From an uncultured Sutterella sp. (GTDB lineage Bacteria; Pseudomonadota; Gammaproteobacteria; Burkholderiales; Burkholderiaceae_F): a DNA stretch of 64,000 nt. This document shows positions 18,195 to 27,328 of the stretch, in pieces. Each line of letters starts with the position of its first letter. Within the stretch, counting starts at the first letter, position 1. The stretch covers positions 31,817 through 95,816 of the forward strand of contig CALESB010000058.1 in the NCBI GenBank assembly GCA_937906995.1, in the 5' to 3' direction. The notes beneath the pieces are model-generated. The model had not been told where the DNA came from and ran no database searches. It worked only from the letters and a program-made list of their open reading frames with translations. Made by a program: the position numbers and the translations under genes.

Positions 18195-19799
18195 TTAGCG
18201 CACATAAACCCAACGCCCATTCACCATAGTACGTTCAACTTTTGTTTGAAGAATTTGGTCATGAGCAATACTAAATAAATCTTGACTTAATACCACCAAA
18301 TCCGCAACAAAACCGGGCTTAAGGCGTCCCTTGAAACCTTCCTCAAAGGAGCAATAGGCACTTTCAGCCGTATAACAATCAATAGCTTGCGCCATATCAA
18401 CACGCTCTTCAGGATGGAATCCACCTACTGGTTCACCACGAAGATTTTGACGAGTTACTGCACAATAAATATTGTCAATAGGATTCATGTCCTCAATAGG
18501 AGAATCCGTGCCAAAACTGGTATGCACATTCATATCAATTAGGCTCTTAAATGCATAACTTGTTGCTGCCAAATCTGCTCCTACACGATCTTCGACAATG
18601 GCCGTATCATAGTGCAAGAAAATCGGTTGAACATAAGCCAAAATACCATTCTTTGTAAATCGTTCCAAAAGTGGACGATCGGTAATTTGGAGATGCACAA
18701 TCCCTAAACGCAAAGGATTTTCACCATTAGAGCAGACCTTATCGTATGCATTCAAAACATTTTCGATAGCACCATCACCAATAGCATGAATAGCGACAGA
18801 GCAATCATTCTTAACTGCCATTCCCACCAAAGTGTCGATTTGGTCATTTGTTAAAGTAGCAATTCCCTTTGTTTCAGGTGCATCATGGTACGGTTGACGC
18901 ATCAAAGCAGTTCGAGCACCTAAGCTTCCATCAACAAAGAGCTTGAGCGGACCAAACTTGTTAAAGTCAGTCCCCATGCCCGTTCGATACCCCTTGTCCA
19001 AAAATGCTTGGAAATGATCCGGGTCCATGAAGCTAAATTGATGATATACACGTAAATTCGGAGTTTCATCCAGAACTTCGTTAAAGGCCTGTAACGTGGT
19101 TTCCCAATCCCCTAAACGCAAGTCACACGTTTGAACAGAGGTTACACCAGTTTCAGCTGCATGAGTCATGGCTTCACGAATCAATCGCTTCTTTGCGTCT
19201 ACAGAACGAGAGGCCATAATGCAACGCACTTGAGCGCGTGCATTTTCACGGAAAATACCTGTCAATTCACCATTTTCGATATCAATTGCACCCCCAGCAT
19301 TTGGTACCGTTGCCGTCGTTACGCCGGCCATTTCCAAAGCCTTAGTATTACAAACCAAAATGTGACCACAAGCACGATCAAAAATGATGGGATGCTCTGT
19401 TGAAATCTTGTCTAAATCATGACGAGTCAGTAGACGATGCTCATCAGTGAAATAATCTTGATTCCATCCCATCCCGTGAATTAACTCACCTGCGGGGATT
19501 TCATGTTCTGCAAGATAATCTCGAGCACGTTGAATAACCTCCGCAATTGATGTTGCTCCTAATAAACGAACAGCAGCTAGAGCAATACCAGTATTCATCA
19601 AATGTTGATGAGAATCGTTAAAACCAGGAACAATTGTTCGCCCCATTGCATCAAAGACCTCACAATCACTCGGAGCTTGCGCTTTAACGTCTTCTTGAGT
19701 GCCTACAGCGACAATACGACCATCATCACCCACTAACAAAGCTTGAGCAAAATTGTCACGCTCGACATAAATCTTGGCATTCGTAATTAACAAAGACAT
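18195..19799 (-). CDS. Amidohydrolase family protein (YtcJ-like)
   Basis: A 534-aa metal-dependent hydrolase of the Amidohydrolase_3/YtcJ group. It starts SLLITNAKIYVERDNFAQALLVGDDGRIVAVG, the usual beta-sandwich opening, then the metal motif PGFNDSHQHL. Further ligands are likely in VAIHAIGDGAIENVL and TDSPIEDMNPI. No signal peptide. The ATG overlaps the permease stop (TAATG), with AAGGAGAAA as ribosome site, so the gene is translationally tied to the transporter and shares its lysine riboswitch. The substrate is unknown; N-acylated amino acids or a lysine derivative would fit the context, but this is inference. Confidence 0.85.
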   Translation of the reverse strand: MSLLITNAKIYVERDNFAQALLVGDDGRIVAVGTQEDVKAQAPSDCEVFDAMGRTIVPGFNDSHQHLMNTGIALAAVRLLGATSIAEVIQRARDYLAEHEIPAGELIHGMGWNQDYFTDEHRLLTRHDLDKISTEHPIIFDRACGHILVCNTKALEMAGVTTATVPNAGGAIDIENGELTGIFRENARAQVRCIMASRSVDAKKRLIREAMTHAAETGVTSVQTCDLRLGDWETTLQAFNEVLDETPNLRVYHQFSFMDPDHFQAFLDKGYRTGMGTDFNKFGPLKLFVDGSLGARTALMRQPYHDAPETKGIATLTNDQIDTLVGMAVKNDCSVAIHAIGDGAIENVLNAYDKVCSNGENPLRLGIVHLQITDRPLLERFTKNGILAYVQPIFLHYDTAIVEDRVGADLAATSYAFKSLIDMNVHTSFGTDSPIEDMNPIDNIYCAVTRQNLRGEPVGGFHPEERVDMAQAIDCYTAESAYCSFEEGFKGRLKPGFVADLVVLSQDLFSIAHDQILQTKVERTMVNGRWVYVR

Positions 19800-21211
19800 T
19801 AGTTTTCTCCTTCTTGTTGTTGACGAACAACGGCTTCATGGGACTTACGGAACAAGACCTCATAAATCACCAAACCGAGCAACGGAACGATAGCACCTAA
19901 GACCACCGTAAACGGATCATTGGCGACAGTATTGACAATCAAACCGATCATCACTGCACAGATAATTAAAACGGTGAACGGATAGAACCAAACCTTATAG
20001 GGACGTTCCATGGTCGGATACTTCTTACGCAAAACAATCACAGAGAAGAATGCCATACCGTGGAAAATCATGCCGCACAATGCCACCAAACTCGTTAACT
20101 CACTCAAAGAGCGGGACAAAATCAACACAATAGAAATGACTGCACAGGCGATTTGAGCATTAATCGGTGTACGATACTCAGGATGAAGCTTACCCAAGCT
20201 CTTAAACAAGGCACCATCTCGAGCCATTGCATAGAACATACGTGGGAAAACCATAACGCAGCCATTCAATGAATTGAAAATTGCAAGAATCATAGCAGCA
20301 CCCACAATGTACATACCTGCGCCACCAAATAATTCCTTTGCAGCTTCCGTACCAATGTAGTAATTACCACTTTCCACCATAGACACAATCATTTCAGGCG
20401 GAACAACTCGGAAAATGGAGTAGTTAAAAAGTACATAGAGAAGACCAACACCCGTGATTGCAAAAATCAATGACAAGGGAATGTTGCGCTTCGGATTCTT
20501 AATTTCTTCTGCAATTGTGTTCAAATTCGTCCAGCCTTCATAAGCCCAAAGCGTAGCAATCACAGCAAAACCGATCATGGACAAAAGAGAAGAAATTGAT
20601 GGCATTTCTCCAGGCATAGAGAATAAGTCTGGTGAGTACTTACCCATGAATAAACCGCAAAAGAGTAAGACCAAAATGGGGAAAAGCTTAAGCACCATGA
20701 AAATATTCTGCAGTGAACTGCCGAGCTTAACACCACGCATATTCAATAGCGTCAATAAAATCACAGAGGTCACTGCAATAACCTTTTGCATGGTTGGATC
20801 TATTTGCCAAATACTGCTTAATGCAGCAGCAAATGCTACTGCTAAAGCTGCTACAGATCCCGGCGAAGAAAGCATAAAGTTGCCAAAGCCACACATAAAG
20901 GCAACCCGCTCTCCATAGGCTTCACGCAAATACACGTAATACCCACCTGCCTTAGGAATCATCGCACCAAGTTCGGCGAAACAAATCCCACTCATTAATG
21001 TGACTAAGCCACCGATGATCCAAACGAGTAAGGCCAAGCCTAAACTCATGCCGGCACGTTCAAGAACAATACCGCCAATATAGAAAATACCGGAGCCGAT
21101 CATAATACCGGCCAAAACTGAAATGCCGCCAAAAAGCGTCACTTCACGACGCATCTCCGTTTGCTCGCTTTGAAGCTGGGAGACAGAATTATTGTTATTT
21201 GATGCTGTCAT
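19799..21211 (-). CDS. APC-superfamily amino acid permease, probably for lysine
   Basis: A 470-aa membrane protein with about twelve spans. After a polar N-terminus (NNNNSVSQLQSEQTEMRR) the first helix carries the substrate motif GIMIGSGIFYI, typical of the LAT-type branch of APC carriers, followed by PKAGGYYVYLREAYG and GWTNLNTIAEEIKNPKRNIP. AGAAGGTC lies before the ATG. Directly upstream are an intrinsic terminator and a lysine-riboswitch aptamer, so the gene should be off when lysine is plentiful. Lysine import is therefore the likely role; an exchange of lysine against another solute is possible for this branch. Confidence 0.88.
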   Translation of the reverse strand: MTASNNNNSVSQLQSEQTEMRREVTLFGGISVLAGIMIGSGIFYIGGIVLERAGMSLGLALLVWIIGGLVTLMSGICFAELGAMIPKAGGYYVYLREAYGERVAFMCGFGNFMLSSPGSVAALAVAFAAALSSIWQIDPTMQKVIAVTSVILLTLLNMRGVKLGSSLQNIFMVLKLFPILVLLFCGLFMGKYSPDLFSMPGEMPSISSLLSMIGFAVIATLWAYEGWTNLNTIAEEIKNPKRNIPLSLIFAITGVGLLYVLFNYSIFRVVPPEMIVSMVESGNYYIGTEAAKELFGGAGMYIVGAAMILAIFNSLNGCVMVFPRMFYAMARDGALFKSLGKLHPEYRTPINAQIACAVISIVLILSRSLSELTSLVALCGMIFHGMAFFSVIVLRKKYPTMERPYKVWFYPFTVLIICAVMIGLIVNTVANDPFTVVLGAIVPLLGLVIYEVLFRKSHEAVVRQQQEGEN

Positions 21212-21245
21212 TAGATAAGACCTTCTGAAAATACTAAATTAAAGT

Positions 21246-21274
21246 AAAAAAAAAGTTGCACCCATCGATACAAC
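21246..21274 (-). terminator. Riboswitch expression-platform terminator
   Basis: On the minus strand GTTGTA (21269-21274) and TGCAAC (21255-21260) form a 6-bp stem with an 8-base loop, followed by nine T (21246-21254). It ends 35 bases before the permease start. The loop repeats TATCGATGG, also found in the 3' strand of the aptamer P1 stem, which suggests how the two states compete. Confidence 0.8.
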
Positions 21275-21336
21275 TCCAGAAGATCTCAATAAATGAAATG
21301 AGACGACACCCAAATAGGTGTGCTAAACCAAGAGTA

Positions 21337-21503
21337 CCATCGATAGCTCCTCTTTCTCTCGCGAGAAAGGAGTCATGGAGATATTCTCTCCATGCCCAAC
21401 TAACATTCCTGTCAGAATGTCATTTCGGCGAATTGACCTTTCATCATCTTCATCGGATACCTCCTCCAATGACTACTGATTCTTTCCGCGCCTCTACCAA
21501 CTT
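21337..21503 (-). promoter_or_regulatory. Lysine riboswitch (L-box) aptamer
   Basis: The minus strand carries the L-box landmarks in order: P1 5' strand TTGGTAG followed by AGGCGCG; TTGGAGGAG; TGAAAGGTCAATTCGCCGAA with the conserved GCCGAA core; a P3-type hairpin ACATTC-TGACAG-GAATGT; P4 CATGGAGA-GAATA-TCTCCATG with perfect arms; P5 CTTTCTC-GCGA-GAGAAAG with a GNRA loop; GGAGC, then the P1 3' strand CTATCGA. The order and several blocks match the E. coli lysC leader as I know it. With the downstream terminator this is a classic lysine-off switch for the permease-amidohydrolase operon. Confidence 0.88.
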
Positions 21504-21510
21504 TGTATTT

Positions 21511-21539
21511 ATTAAACCTGACTTTTGAATAAATGTAAA
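21511..21539 (-). promoter_or_regulatory. Promoter of the lysine-riboswitch operon
   Basis: Minus strand TTTACA (21534-21539), 17-base spacer, TTTAAT (21511-21516). Transcription would begin right at the 5' edge of the aptamer. Confidence 0.55.
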
Positions 21540-21554
21540 TAGCTTTTGTCGACA

Positions 21555-21586
21555 AAAGGCCAGAAAACCGAGGTTTTCTGGCCTTT
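21555..21586 (-). terminator. clpB terminator
   Basis: AAAGGCCAGAAAACC (21555-21569) and GGTTTTCTGGCCTTT (21572-21586) make a perfect 15-bp stem with a 2-base gap, followed on the minus strand by TTTTG. It lies 22 bases past the clpB stop and isolates it from the riboswitch promoter. Confidence 0.9.
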
Positions 21587-21608
21587 CCTAGGGTACATTA
21601 GCTAGTAA

Positions 21609-24200
21609 TTAGGTGTTATCACTAACCTCAAATATGAACTCTCCTTGACGACTATCGACCGTAACGTTGCTCTTAGGCTTGATTTCTCCAGCCAACAATT
21701 TACGAGATAGAGCGTTTTCAACATACTCTTGAATTGCTCTCTTTAACGGACGAGCACCATAGAGCGGATCAAAGCCCACTTTAGCGATTTCAGCCAAAGC
21801 CGCATCCGTGACAGACATCGTAATTTCCTGCTGTTGAAGACGAGCTTCCAAGCGAGCCAATTGAATCTTAGCAATATTCTTAATCGCTTCTTGGCCCAAA
21901 GCATTAAAGACGACGATCTCATCAATACGATTAATGAATTCGGGACGGAAATGTTCCTTAACTTCATCCATCACGGCTGACTTAATGCGTGCCGCACTTT
22001 CACCTGCTAATGACTGAATTTCTTGAGAACCTAAGTTACTTGTCATAATGATGACAGTATTCTTAAAGTCCACAGTACGTCCTTGGCCGTCCGTCATACG
22101 ACCATCATCGAGCACTTGCAACAACACATTAAAGACATCTGGATGAGCCTTTTCAACTTCATCCAACAAAATGACGCTATACGGCTTACGACGAACGGCT
22201 TCAGTTAAGTAGCCGCCTTCTTCATAGCCGACATATCCCGGAGGCGCACCGATCAAACGAGCAACAGAATGTTTTTCCATAAACTCACTCATATCGATAC
22301 GTACCATTGCGTCTTCCGTGTCAAATAGGAATTGCGCCAAAGCCTTTGTCAATTCAGTCTTACCAACACCCGTTGGGCCTAAGAATAGGAACGACCCATA
22401 GGGGCGGTTAGGATCTGACAGACCTGCACGCGAGCGCAAAATTGTATCTACGACAGCTTTTACAGCTTCGCTTTGTCCAACAACACGCTTTTGCAATGCG
22501 TCACCCATATGCAACAATTTTTGACGTTCACCTTCCATCATCTTAGCGACAGGAATACCGGTAGCGCGAGAGACGACTTCTGCAATTTCTTCAGCACCGA
22601 CGCTAGTACGTAAAAGCTTAGGTTGAGCATTACCTTGTGCTTTGGCCGCCTCTGCCTTACGCAATTTTTCTTCAAGCTTTGGAAGTACACCGTATTGAAG
22701 CTCTGCAAGCTTTTCAAATTGACCTTGACGACGCAACTCTTCCATTTGGTGCTTCGTTTTATCAATTTCATCGCGTACTGTCTTCGCTCCTAAGGCTTCC
22801 ACTTTTTCCTTTTTCCAAATTTCCTCTAAGTCCCCGTACTCTTTGGTCAAAGTGTCAATTTCAGCCTCAATGGCAGCCAAGCGCTTCTTACTTGCCTCGT
22901 CTGTTTCCTTTTTCATCGCCTCACGTTCAATCTTTAGTTGAATGATTCGACGATCCAATTTGTCCAAAGCCTCAGGCTTGGAGTCAATTTCCATTTTGAC
23001 CCGAGCTGCCGCTTCATCAATTAAATCAATGGCCTTATCCGGTAAGAAACGATCCGTGATATAACGGTGCGAAAGTTCTGCAGCCGTCACAATTGCGGGG
23101 TCAGTAATTTCAACACCATGATGGGCTTCATACTTTTCTTGCAAACCACGCAAAATTGCGATCGTATCTTCAACGCTAGGTTCATCAACCATCACTTTTT
23201 GGAAACGACGTTCTAATGCAGCATCCTTTTCAACGTACTTTCGGTACTCATCCAAAGTCGTTGCGCCAATTACATGCAACTCGCCACGAGCTAATGCCGG
23301 TTTAAGCATATTACCCGCGTCCATAGAGCCTTCAGTTTTACCAGCCCCTACAACGGTGTGTAACTCATCAATGAACAAAATGATTTGCCCATTAGCTGCA
23401 GAAACTTCCTTCAAAAGCTTCTTTAAGCGCTCTTCGAATTCACCACGGTACTTAGCGCCTGCAATCAAGCCTGCCATATCCAAACTTAAGATACGCTTGT
23501 TCTTTAACGTATCCGGAACCTCGGCATTGACAATTCGTTGAGCCAACCCTTCCACCACAGCCGTTTTACCTACACCCGGTTCACCAATTAACACAGGATT
23601 ATTCTTGGTTCGGCGTTGCAAAATTTGCATGGCACGACGAATTTCATCATCACGACCAATCACTGGGTCAAGCTTTCCCTCACGAGCTTTAGCAGTTAAA
23701 TCAATCGTGTACTTTTTCAGCGTTTCTCGCTGATTTTCGCTATCAGGATTGTCTGCAGTATCTCCGCCACGAACTTCATTTATAGAAGCTTCCATAGCCT
23801 TTCGAGTTAAACCACAACGCTTAGCAATACGACCTGCCTCACCTTGGTCTTGTGACAGAGCCAAAAGCGCCATATCAATAGAGATGTATGCGTCTCCACG
23901 ATTCATCGCTTCTTTTTCAGTCAAATTCAACCAATTAATCAGTTCACGGCCGGGCTGTAGATTGCCACCTGCGCCACTGACTTTCGGCAAATGTGCAATT
24001 GTTTCATCAGTTTCCTTTACTAACTTTCCAACTTGCACACCGGCACGCTCTAGTAGACTCTTAGTAGAACCATCTTCATCTCTTAAAAGAGCAGCCAAGA
24101 GGTGTACTCCCTCCATGATCTGATTATCATTGGCGAGCGCTATACTTTGCGCATCAGCTAAAGCTTGCTGAAACTTCGTTGTTAATTTATCTTGTCTCAT
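21609..24200 (-). CDS. clpB: ATP-dependent disaggregase ClpB
   Basis: Hexameric AAA+ chaperone that, with DnaK, pulls polypeptides out of aggregates. The 863-aa chain has the Clp N-domain ([15 protein letters not shown]), AAA-1 with Walker [14 protein letters not shown], the long coiled-coil middle domain (about residues 400-540), AAA-2 with Walker [13 protein letters not shown], and the pore loop GYVGYEEGG. The ATG at 24200 is chosen over an upstream frame start because the family begins MRxDKxT and AAGGATAG precedes it. A sigma-32 promoter about 60 bases upstream fits its heat-shock role. Confidence 0.97.
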   Translation of the reverse strand: MRQDKLTTKFQQALADAQSIALANDNQIMEGVHLLAALLRDEDGSTKSLLERAGVQVGKLVKETDETIAHLPKVSGAGGNLQPGRELINWLNLTEKEAMNRGDAYISIDMALLALSQDQGEAGRIAKRCGLTRKAMEASINEVRGGDTADNPDSENQRETLKKYTIDLTAKAREGKLDPVIGRDDEIRRAMQILQRRTKNNPVLIGEPGVGKTAVVEGLAQRIVNAEVPDTLKNKRILSLDMAGLIAGAKYRGEFEERLKKLLKEVSAANGQIILFIDELHTVVGAGKTEGSMDAGNMLKPALARGELHVIGATTLDEYRKYVEKDAALERRFQKVMVDEPSVEDTIAILRGLQEKYEAHHGVEITDPAIVTAAELSHRYITDRFLPDKAIDLIDEAAARVKMEIDSKPEALDKLDRRIIQLKIEREAMKKETDEASKKRLAAIEAEIDTLTKEYGDLEEIWKKEKVEALGAKTVRDEIDKTKHQMEELRRQGQFEKLAELQYGVLPKLEEKLRKAEAAKAQGNAQPKLLRTSVGAEEIAEVVSRATGIPVAKMMEGERQKLLHMGDALQKRVVGQSEAVKAVVDTILRSRAGLSDPNRPYGSFLFLGPTGVGKTELTKALAQFLFDTEDAMVRIDMSEFMEKHSVARLIGAPPGYVGYEEGGYLTEAVRRKPYSVILLDEVEKAHPDVFNVLLQVLDDGRMTDGQGRTVDFKNTVIIMTSNLGSQEIQSLAGESAARIKSAVMDEVKEHFRPEFINRIDEIVVFNALGQEAIKNIAKIQLARLEARLQQQEITMSVTDAALAEIAKVGFDPLYGARPLKRAIQEYVENALSRKLLAGEIKPKSNVTVDSRQGEFIFEVSDNT

Positions 24201-24260
24201 CGTATCTATCCTTAAACACCTTTCAGCCTTGAAAGGCATTTTCTCGTTGTACTACTTTCT

Positions 24261-24288
24261 ATATGGGGATCTTCTAAGTGATTTCAAG
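24261..24288 (-). promoter_or_regulatory. Heat-shock (sigma-32) promoter of clpB
   Basis: Minus strand CTTGAAA (24282-24288), 13-base spacer, CCCCATAT (24261-24268): a near-perfect RpoH consensus, pointing at clpB with a 5' UTR of about 55 bases. The rest of the 306-base gap up to crcB (about 24290-24450) is AT-rich and shows nothing else I can name. Confidence 0.88.
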
Positions 24289-24449
24289 GGGCTAGCACAA
24301 AGACAGAAAACAGATATATCTATTTGTTTTTATTTATGTTTTTAAAATAGTGACACAGTTCGTTGCAGTTGAAACGTTTTATTATTTACTTCCATTGTTA
24401 GCAATATAGATAGTCTCACATACAAAGTAATTGCAGTCCAAAATCAAAC

Positions 24450-24478
24450 AAAAAAGGCGTCTTAACCAAAGACGCCTT
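24450..24478 (-). terminator. crcB terminator
   Basis: AAGGCGTCTT (24454-24463) and AAGACGCCTT (24469-24478) pair perfectly; the minus strand continues into TTTTGTTTG. Confidence 0.85.
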
Positions 24479-24506
24479 GCTTAACTGTCTGGAGCCGTGA
24501 ACTCTT

Positions 24507-24911
24507 CTAAAAGTGACCTTTAATAGTTAGAACACCAGCCACCAAGGCAAAGAAAGAACCAACAATATGGACCATAAAATGTTCAAGTGCAGCAACAAAC
24601 TGATTATTGAGTATGAAATGCAAATTCTCTCCCAACACTGCCGTCAACGTTGAAAAGGCCCCTAAAAACCCAGTGATAATAAATAGGCGAACAGCTGGAC
24701 TGATTTCAGGACGGGTGGAGAGCCAAGCAAGAGCCATTCCCATTAAATAGGCTGCGGTCAAATTTGATAATGCAGTCCCCAAGGGAGAAGACAATAACCA
24801 AACTCGATCATTAAAGTAATATGTTAAGCCCCAGCGCGTCATTGCCCCTAAAGTAGCTCCGCAACCAACTGCTAGGATCACTAGCCACAATGGGCCATCT
24901 CTGGTAATCAT
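24507..24911 (-). CDS. crcB: Fluoride ion channel CrcB/Fluc
   Basis: Small four-span membrane protein that exports fluoride as an antiparallel dimer. The 134-aa chain has GCGATLGAMTRWGLTYY, then SPLGTALSNLTAAYLMG with the conserved Asn, and TGFLGAFSTLTAVLGE, the phenylalanine/threonine pore segment. The ATG at 24911 has AGGA at the right distance; an upstream TTG frame start would place that site inside the gene. A TATAAT-like -10 element (24938-24943) lies about 27 bases upstream. No fluoride riboswitch pattern was found in the short leader. Confidence 0.92.
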   Translation of the reverse strand: MITRDGPLWLVILAVGCGATLGAMTRWGLTYYFNDRVWLLSSPLGTALSNLTAAYLMGMALAWLSTRPEISPAVRLFIITGFLGAFSTLTAVLGENLHFILNNQFVAALEHFMVHIVGSFFALVAGVLTIKGHF

Positions 24912-25049
24912 AAATATATCCTGCAAAAGTTGGCTCGATTATACGCCGCTCAAACTTGGGTTTTTTGTCACTTCCTGAAAAAATTCATACGACTTTAATT
25001 TTTTTCAGCCACAATGATGTTATGAACCAGAACTTAAAGAGGAATCGAA

Positions 25050-25508
25050 ATGACTCTATTGAATGAAAAAGCCCCAATGTTTACGGCTCAAGCCACTACG
25101 GGCACACTCTCCTTATCAGATTTCACAGGTAAACGCTTAATTCTTTACTTTTATCCTAAGGACAATACAAGCGGTTGCACCACAGAAGGGCTTGATTTTC
25201 AAGCAAACTATGAGGCCTTTAAAGCCTTAAACTGCGAAGTTATTGGCGTCTCTCGCGACTCTTTAAAGAGTCATAGTAACTTCTGCAATAAACAAGGCTT
25301 CACTTTCCCACTTATTTCGGATCCTGAGGAAACTCTTTGCCAGGCCTACGACGTCATGAAACTCAAAAAAATGTATGGTAGAGAGTATATGGGGGTTGAG
25401 CGTAGCACATTTCTGATCGATGAAAACGGTACTGTTCGTCAAGAGTGGCGCAAGGTCAAAGTCGCCGGTCATGTTCAAGAGGTCTTAGAAGCCCTTAAGG
25501 CTCTTTAA
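25050..25508 (+). CDS. bcp: Thioredoxin-dependent peroxiredoxin, BCP/PrxQ type
   Basis: Reduces hydrogen and organic peroxides using thioredoxin. The 152-aa chain has the peroxidatic cysteine in PKDNTSGCTTEGLDFQ, the PrxQ motif; the next residue position used by resolving cysteine in many BCPs (CxxxxC) is not a cysteine, so it is either 1-Cys or uses the cysteine in SNFCNKQ or ETLCQAY. The conserved arginine is in GVERSTFLID. GAGGAATCG precedes the ATG. The PhoH gene follows 25 bases later, so the two may be co-transcribed. Confidence 0.95.
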   Translation: MTLLNEKAPMFTAQATTGTLSLSDFTGKRLILYFYPKDNTSGCTTEGLDFQANYEAFKALNCEVIGVSRDSLKSHSNFCNKQGFTFPLISDPEETLCQAYDVMKLKKMYGREYMGVERSTFLIDENGTVRQEWRKVKVAGHVQEVLEALKAL

Positions 25509-25533
25509 CGATCTAGATATCCAGGAGAACTTC

Positions 25534-27246
25534 ATGCCGTTACCTCCAATGCCTTCTGAAATGGGCACCATCATCAGCGACATCGACTCACTTGCCAAAG
25601 CAAGCGAATCTTCGTTGCGCTCTAACCAAAAAGAAACTGTACAATCTAGTAAAGTTGCCACAAAGAAGAAGTCAGTCTCAGAGACTCGTACAAGTGCATC
25701 AGCTAATAAGGCAAGTCACACTAAGAAAACGACTGCTAAAAAGTCCAAAATCGGTCGTTCTAGCATAACCAAAGCAACTACAGAGACGCCAATTTCAGAC
25801 TTACCGGCTATCTTGCAGCCTCAAGAAAAGCCAAAAGTAAAACCCACTGGGTTACGACAACGCTACAAAGGCAAGAAACTATTTATCCTTGACACCAATG
25901 TTCTAATGCATGACCCATTGTCTCTTTTTCAATTTCAAGAGCATGATGTATTTTTGCCAATGATCACATTGGAAGAACTAGATGGTCATAAAAAAGGGTT
26001 GAGCGATGTCGCTCGAAATGCGCGACAAGTATCTCGTTATCTTGACCAATTGTTAGCGCATACCGCAGGGCAAATCACTGAAGGTATTGAGCTTAACGCT
26101 CTTGGCCATATGGATGCCACCGGAAAACTTTTTTTCCAAACGCACCCTCTTGATGGCGAATTACCAACCGCACTGCCACAAGGAAAAGCCGACAATCAAA
26201 TTCTAAGTGTTGTTAAAGCATTAGTAGATGAAGAAGCTAATGAGCGTCATGTTGTTTTAGTCTCTAAAGATATCAATATGCGCATTAAGGCTGCAGCGAT
26301 GGGCCTAGATGCAGAAGACTACTTCAGTGACCGTACGTTAGACGATACAGAGATGCTGTACTCTGGCCGAATGGAGCTTCCTGAAGATTTTTGGGAAACC
26401 CATGGTAAAAAAATGCAGAGTTGGAAGGAAGATGGACAAACTTGGTACAAAATTTCTGGACCATTAGTTCGAGATATGTTTACCAATCTATTTGTCTATC
26501 TACCTGATAATAGTTTCCTTGCACAAGTCAAAAAAGTTGAAGGCAATACTGCTACCTTAGTACTATTACGAGACTACACCCAAGAAAAATACGCCGTCTG
26601 GGGCATTACTGCTCGTAATCGCGAGCAATGTTTTGCATTAAATTTATTGATGAACCCAGAAATTGACTTTGTCACGCTACTAGGTCAAGCAGGAACTGGC
26701 AAAACATTAATTACATTAGCTGCCGCACTTACCCAAACCCTGGATATGAGACGGTTTTCGGAGATTATTTTTACTCGGGCTACAGTAAGTGTCGGTGAAG
26801 AAATTGGCTTTCTCCCGGGAACAGAAGAGGAAAAGATGCTCCCTTGGATGGGGGCACTAGAAGATAATCTTGAGGTATTAAATAAACTCGAAGGGGGCAG
26901 TGACTGGAGTCGAAATGCGGCTAATGACTTGATTCGTAGCAGAATTAAAGTCAAGAGTATGAGTTTTATGCGCGGGCGTACTTTCCTGAATAAACTTGTC
27001 ATCATCGATGAGGCTCAGAACTTGTCTCCCAAACAAATGAAAACTCTCATCACTCGTGCAGGCCCAGGAAGCAAAATTGTCTGTTTAGGCAACATTGCGC
27101 AAATTGACACACCTTATTTAACCGAAGGCTCCTCTGGTTTAACATACGTTGTTGATCGTTTCAAAGGTTGGGAGCACTCCGGTCATATCACATTGCAACG
27201 AGGTGAACGTAGTCGCTTAGCTGATTTTGCAAGTGAATCCTTATAG
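25534..27246 (+). CDS. PIN-PhoH fusion ATPase (PhoH2/YlaK type)
   Basis: A 570-aa protein combining a PIN ribonuclease domain with a PhoH AAA+-type ATPase; studied PhoH2 proteins unwind and cut RNA in an ATP-dependent way. Residues 1-105 form a Lys/Ser/Thr-rich low-complexity extension. The PIN domain starts KKLFILDTNVLMHDP with the first acidic residue, then LEELDGHKKG and VVLVSKDINMRIKA. The ATPase has Walker A GQAGTGKTLITLAAAL, Walker B VIIDEAQNLSP and the arginine-rich end LQRGERSRLADFA. CCAGGAGAACTTC precedes the ATG. The basic N-terminal extension may aid RNA binding. Confidence 0.93.
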   Translation: MPLPPMPSEMGTIISDIDSLAKASESSLRSNQKETVQSSKVATKKKSVSETRTSASANKASHTKKTTAKKSKIGRSSITKATTETPISDLPAILQPQEKPKVKPTGLRQRYKGKKLFILDTNVLMHDPLSLFQFQEHDVFLPMITLEELDGHKKGLSDVARNARQVSRYLDQLLAHTAGQITEGIELNALGHMDATGKLFFQTHPLDGELPTALPQGKADNQILSVVKALVDEEANERHVVLVSKDINMRIKAAAMGLDAEDYFSDRTLDDTEMLYSGRMELPEDFWETHGKKMQSWKEDGQTWYKISGPLVRDMFTNLFVYLPDNSFLAQVKKVEGNTATLVLLRDYTQEKYAVWGITARNREQCFALNLLMNPEIDFVTLLGQAGTGKTLITLAAALTQTLDMRRFSEIIFTRATVSVGEEIGFLPGTEEEKMLPWMGALEDNLEVLNKLEGGSDWSRNAANDLIRSRIKVKSMSFMRGRTFLNKLVIIDEAQNLSPKQMKTLITRAGPGSKIVCLGNIAQIDTPYLTEGSSGLTYVVDRFKGWEHSGHITLQRGERSRLADFASESL

Positions 27247-27268
27247 CTACTATTTTTGATTTTGATAA

Positions 27269-27305
27269 AAAAGCTACCGACCATCTGGCAGGTAGCTTTT
27301 TTATT
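27269..27305. terminator. Bidirectional terminator after the PhoH gene
   Basis: AAAAGCTACC (27269-27278) and GGTAGCTTTT (27291-27300) with a T-rich tail on both strands, between convergent genes. Confidence 0.88.
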
Positions 27306-27328
27306 TCAATGAATACTAGCTTTTATAT

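Noticed and set aside
24912..25049. Fluoride riboswitch before crcB
   Set aside because: The expected conserved blocks were not found and the -10-like element leaves a leader too short for an aptamer.
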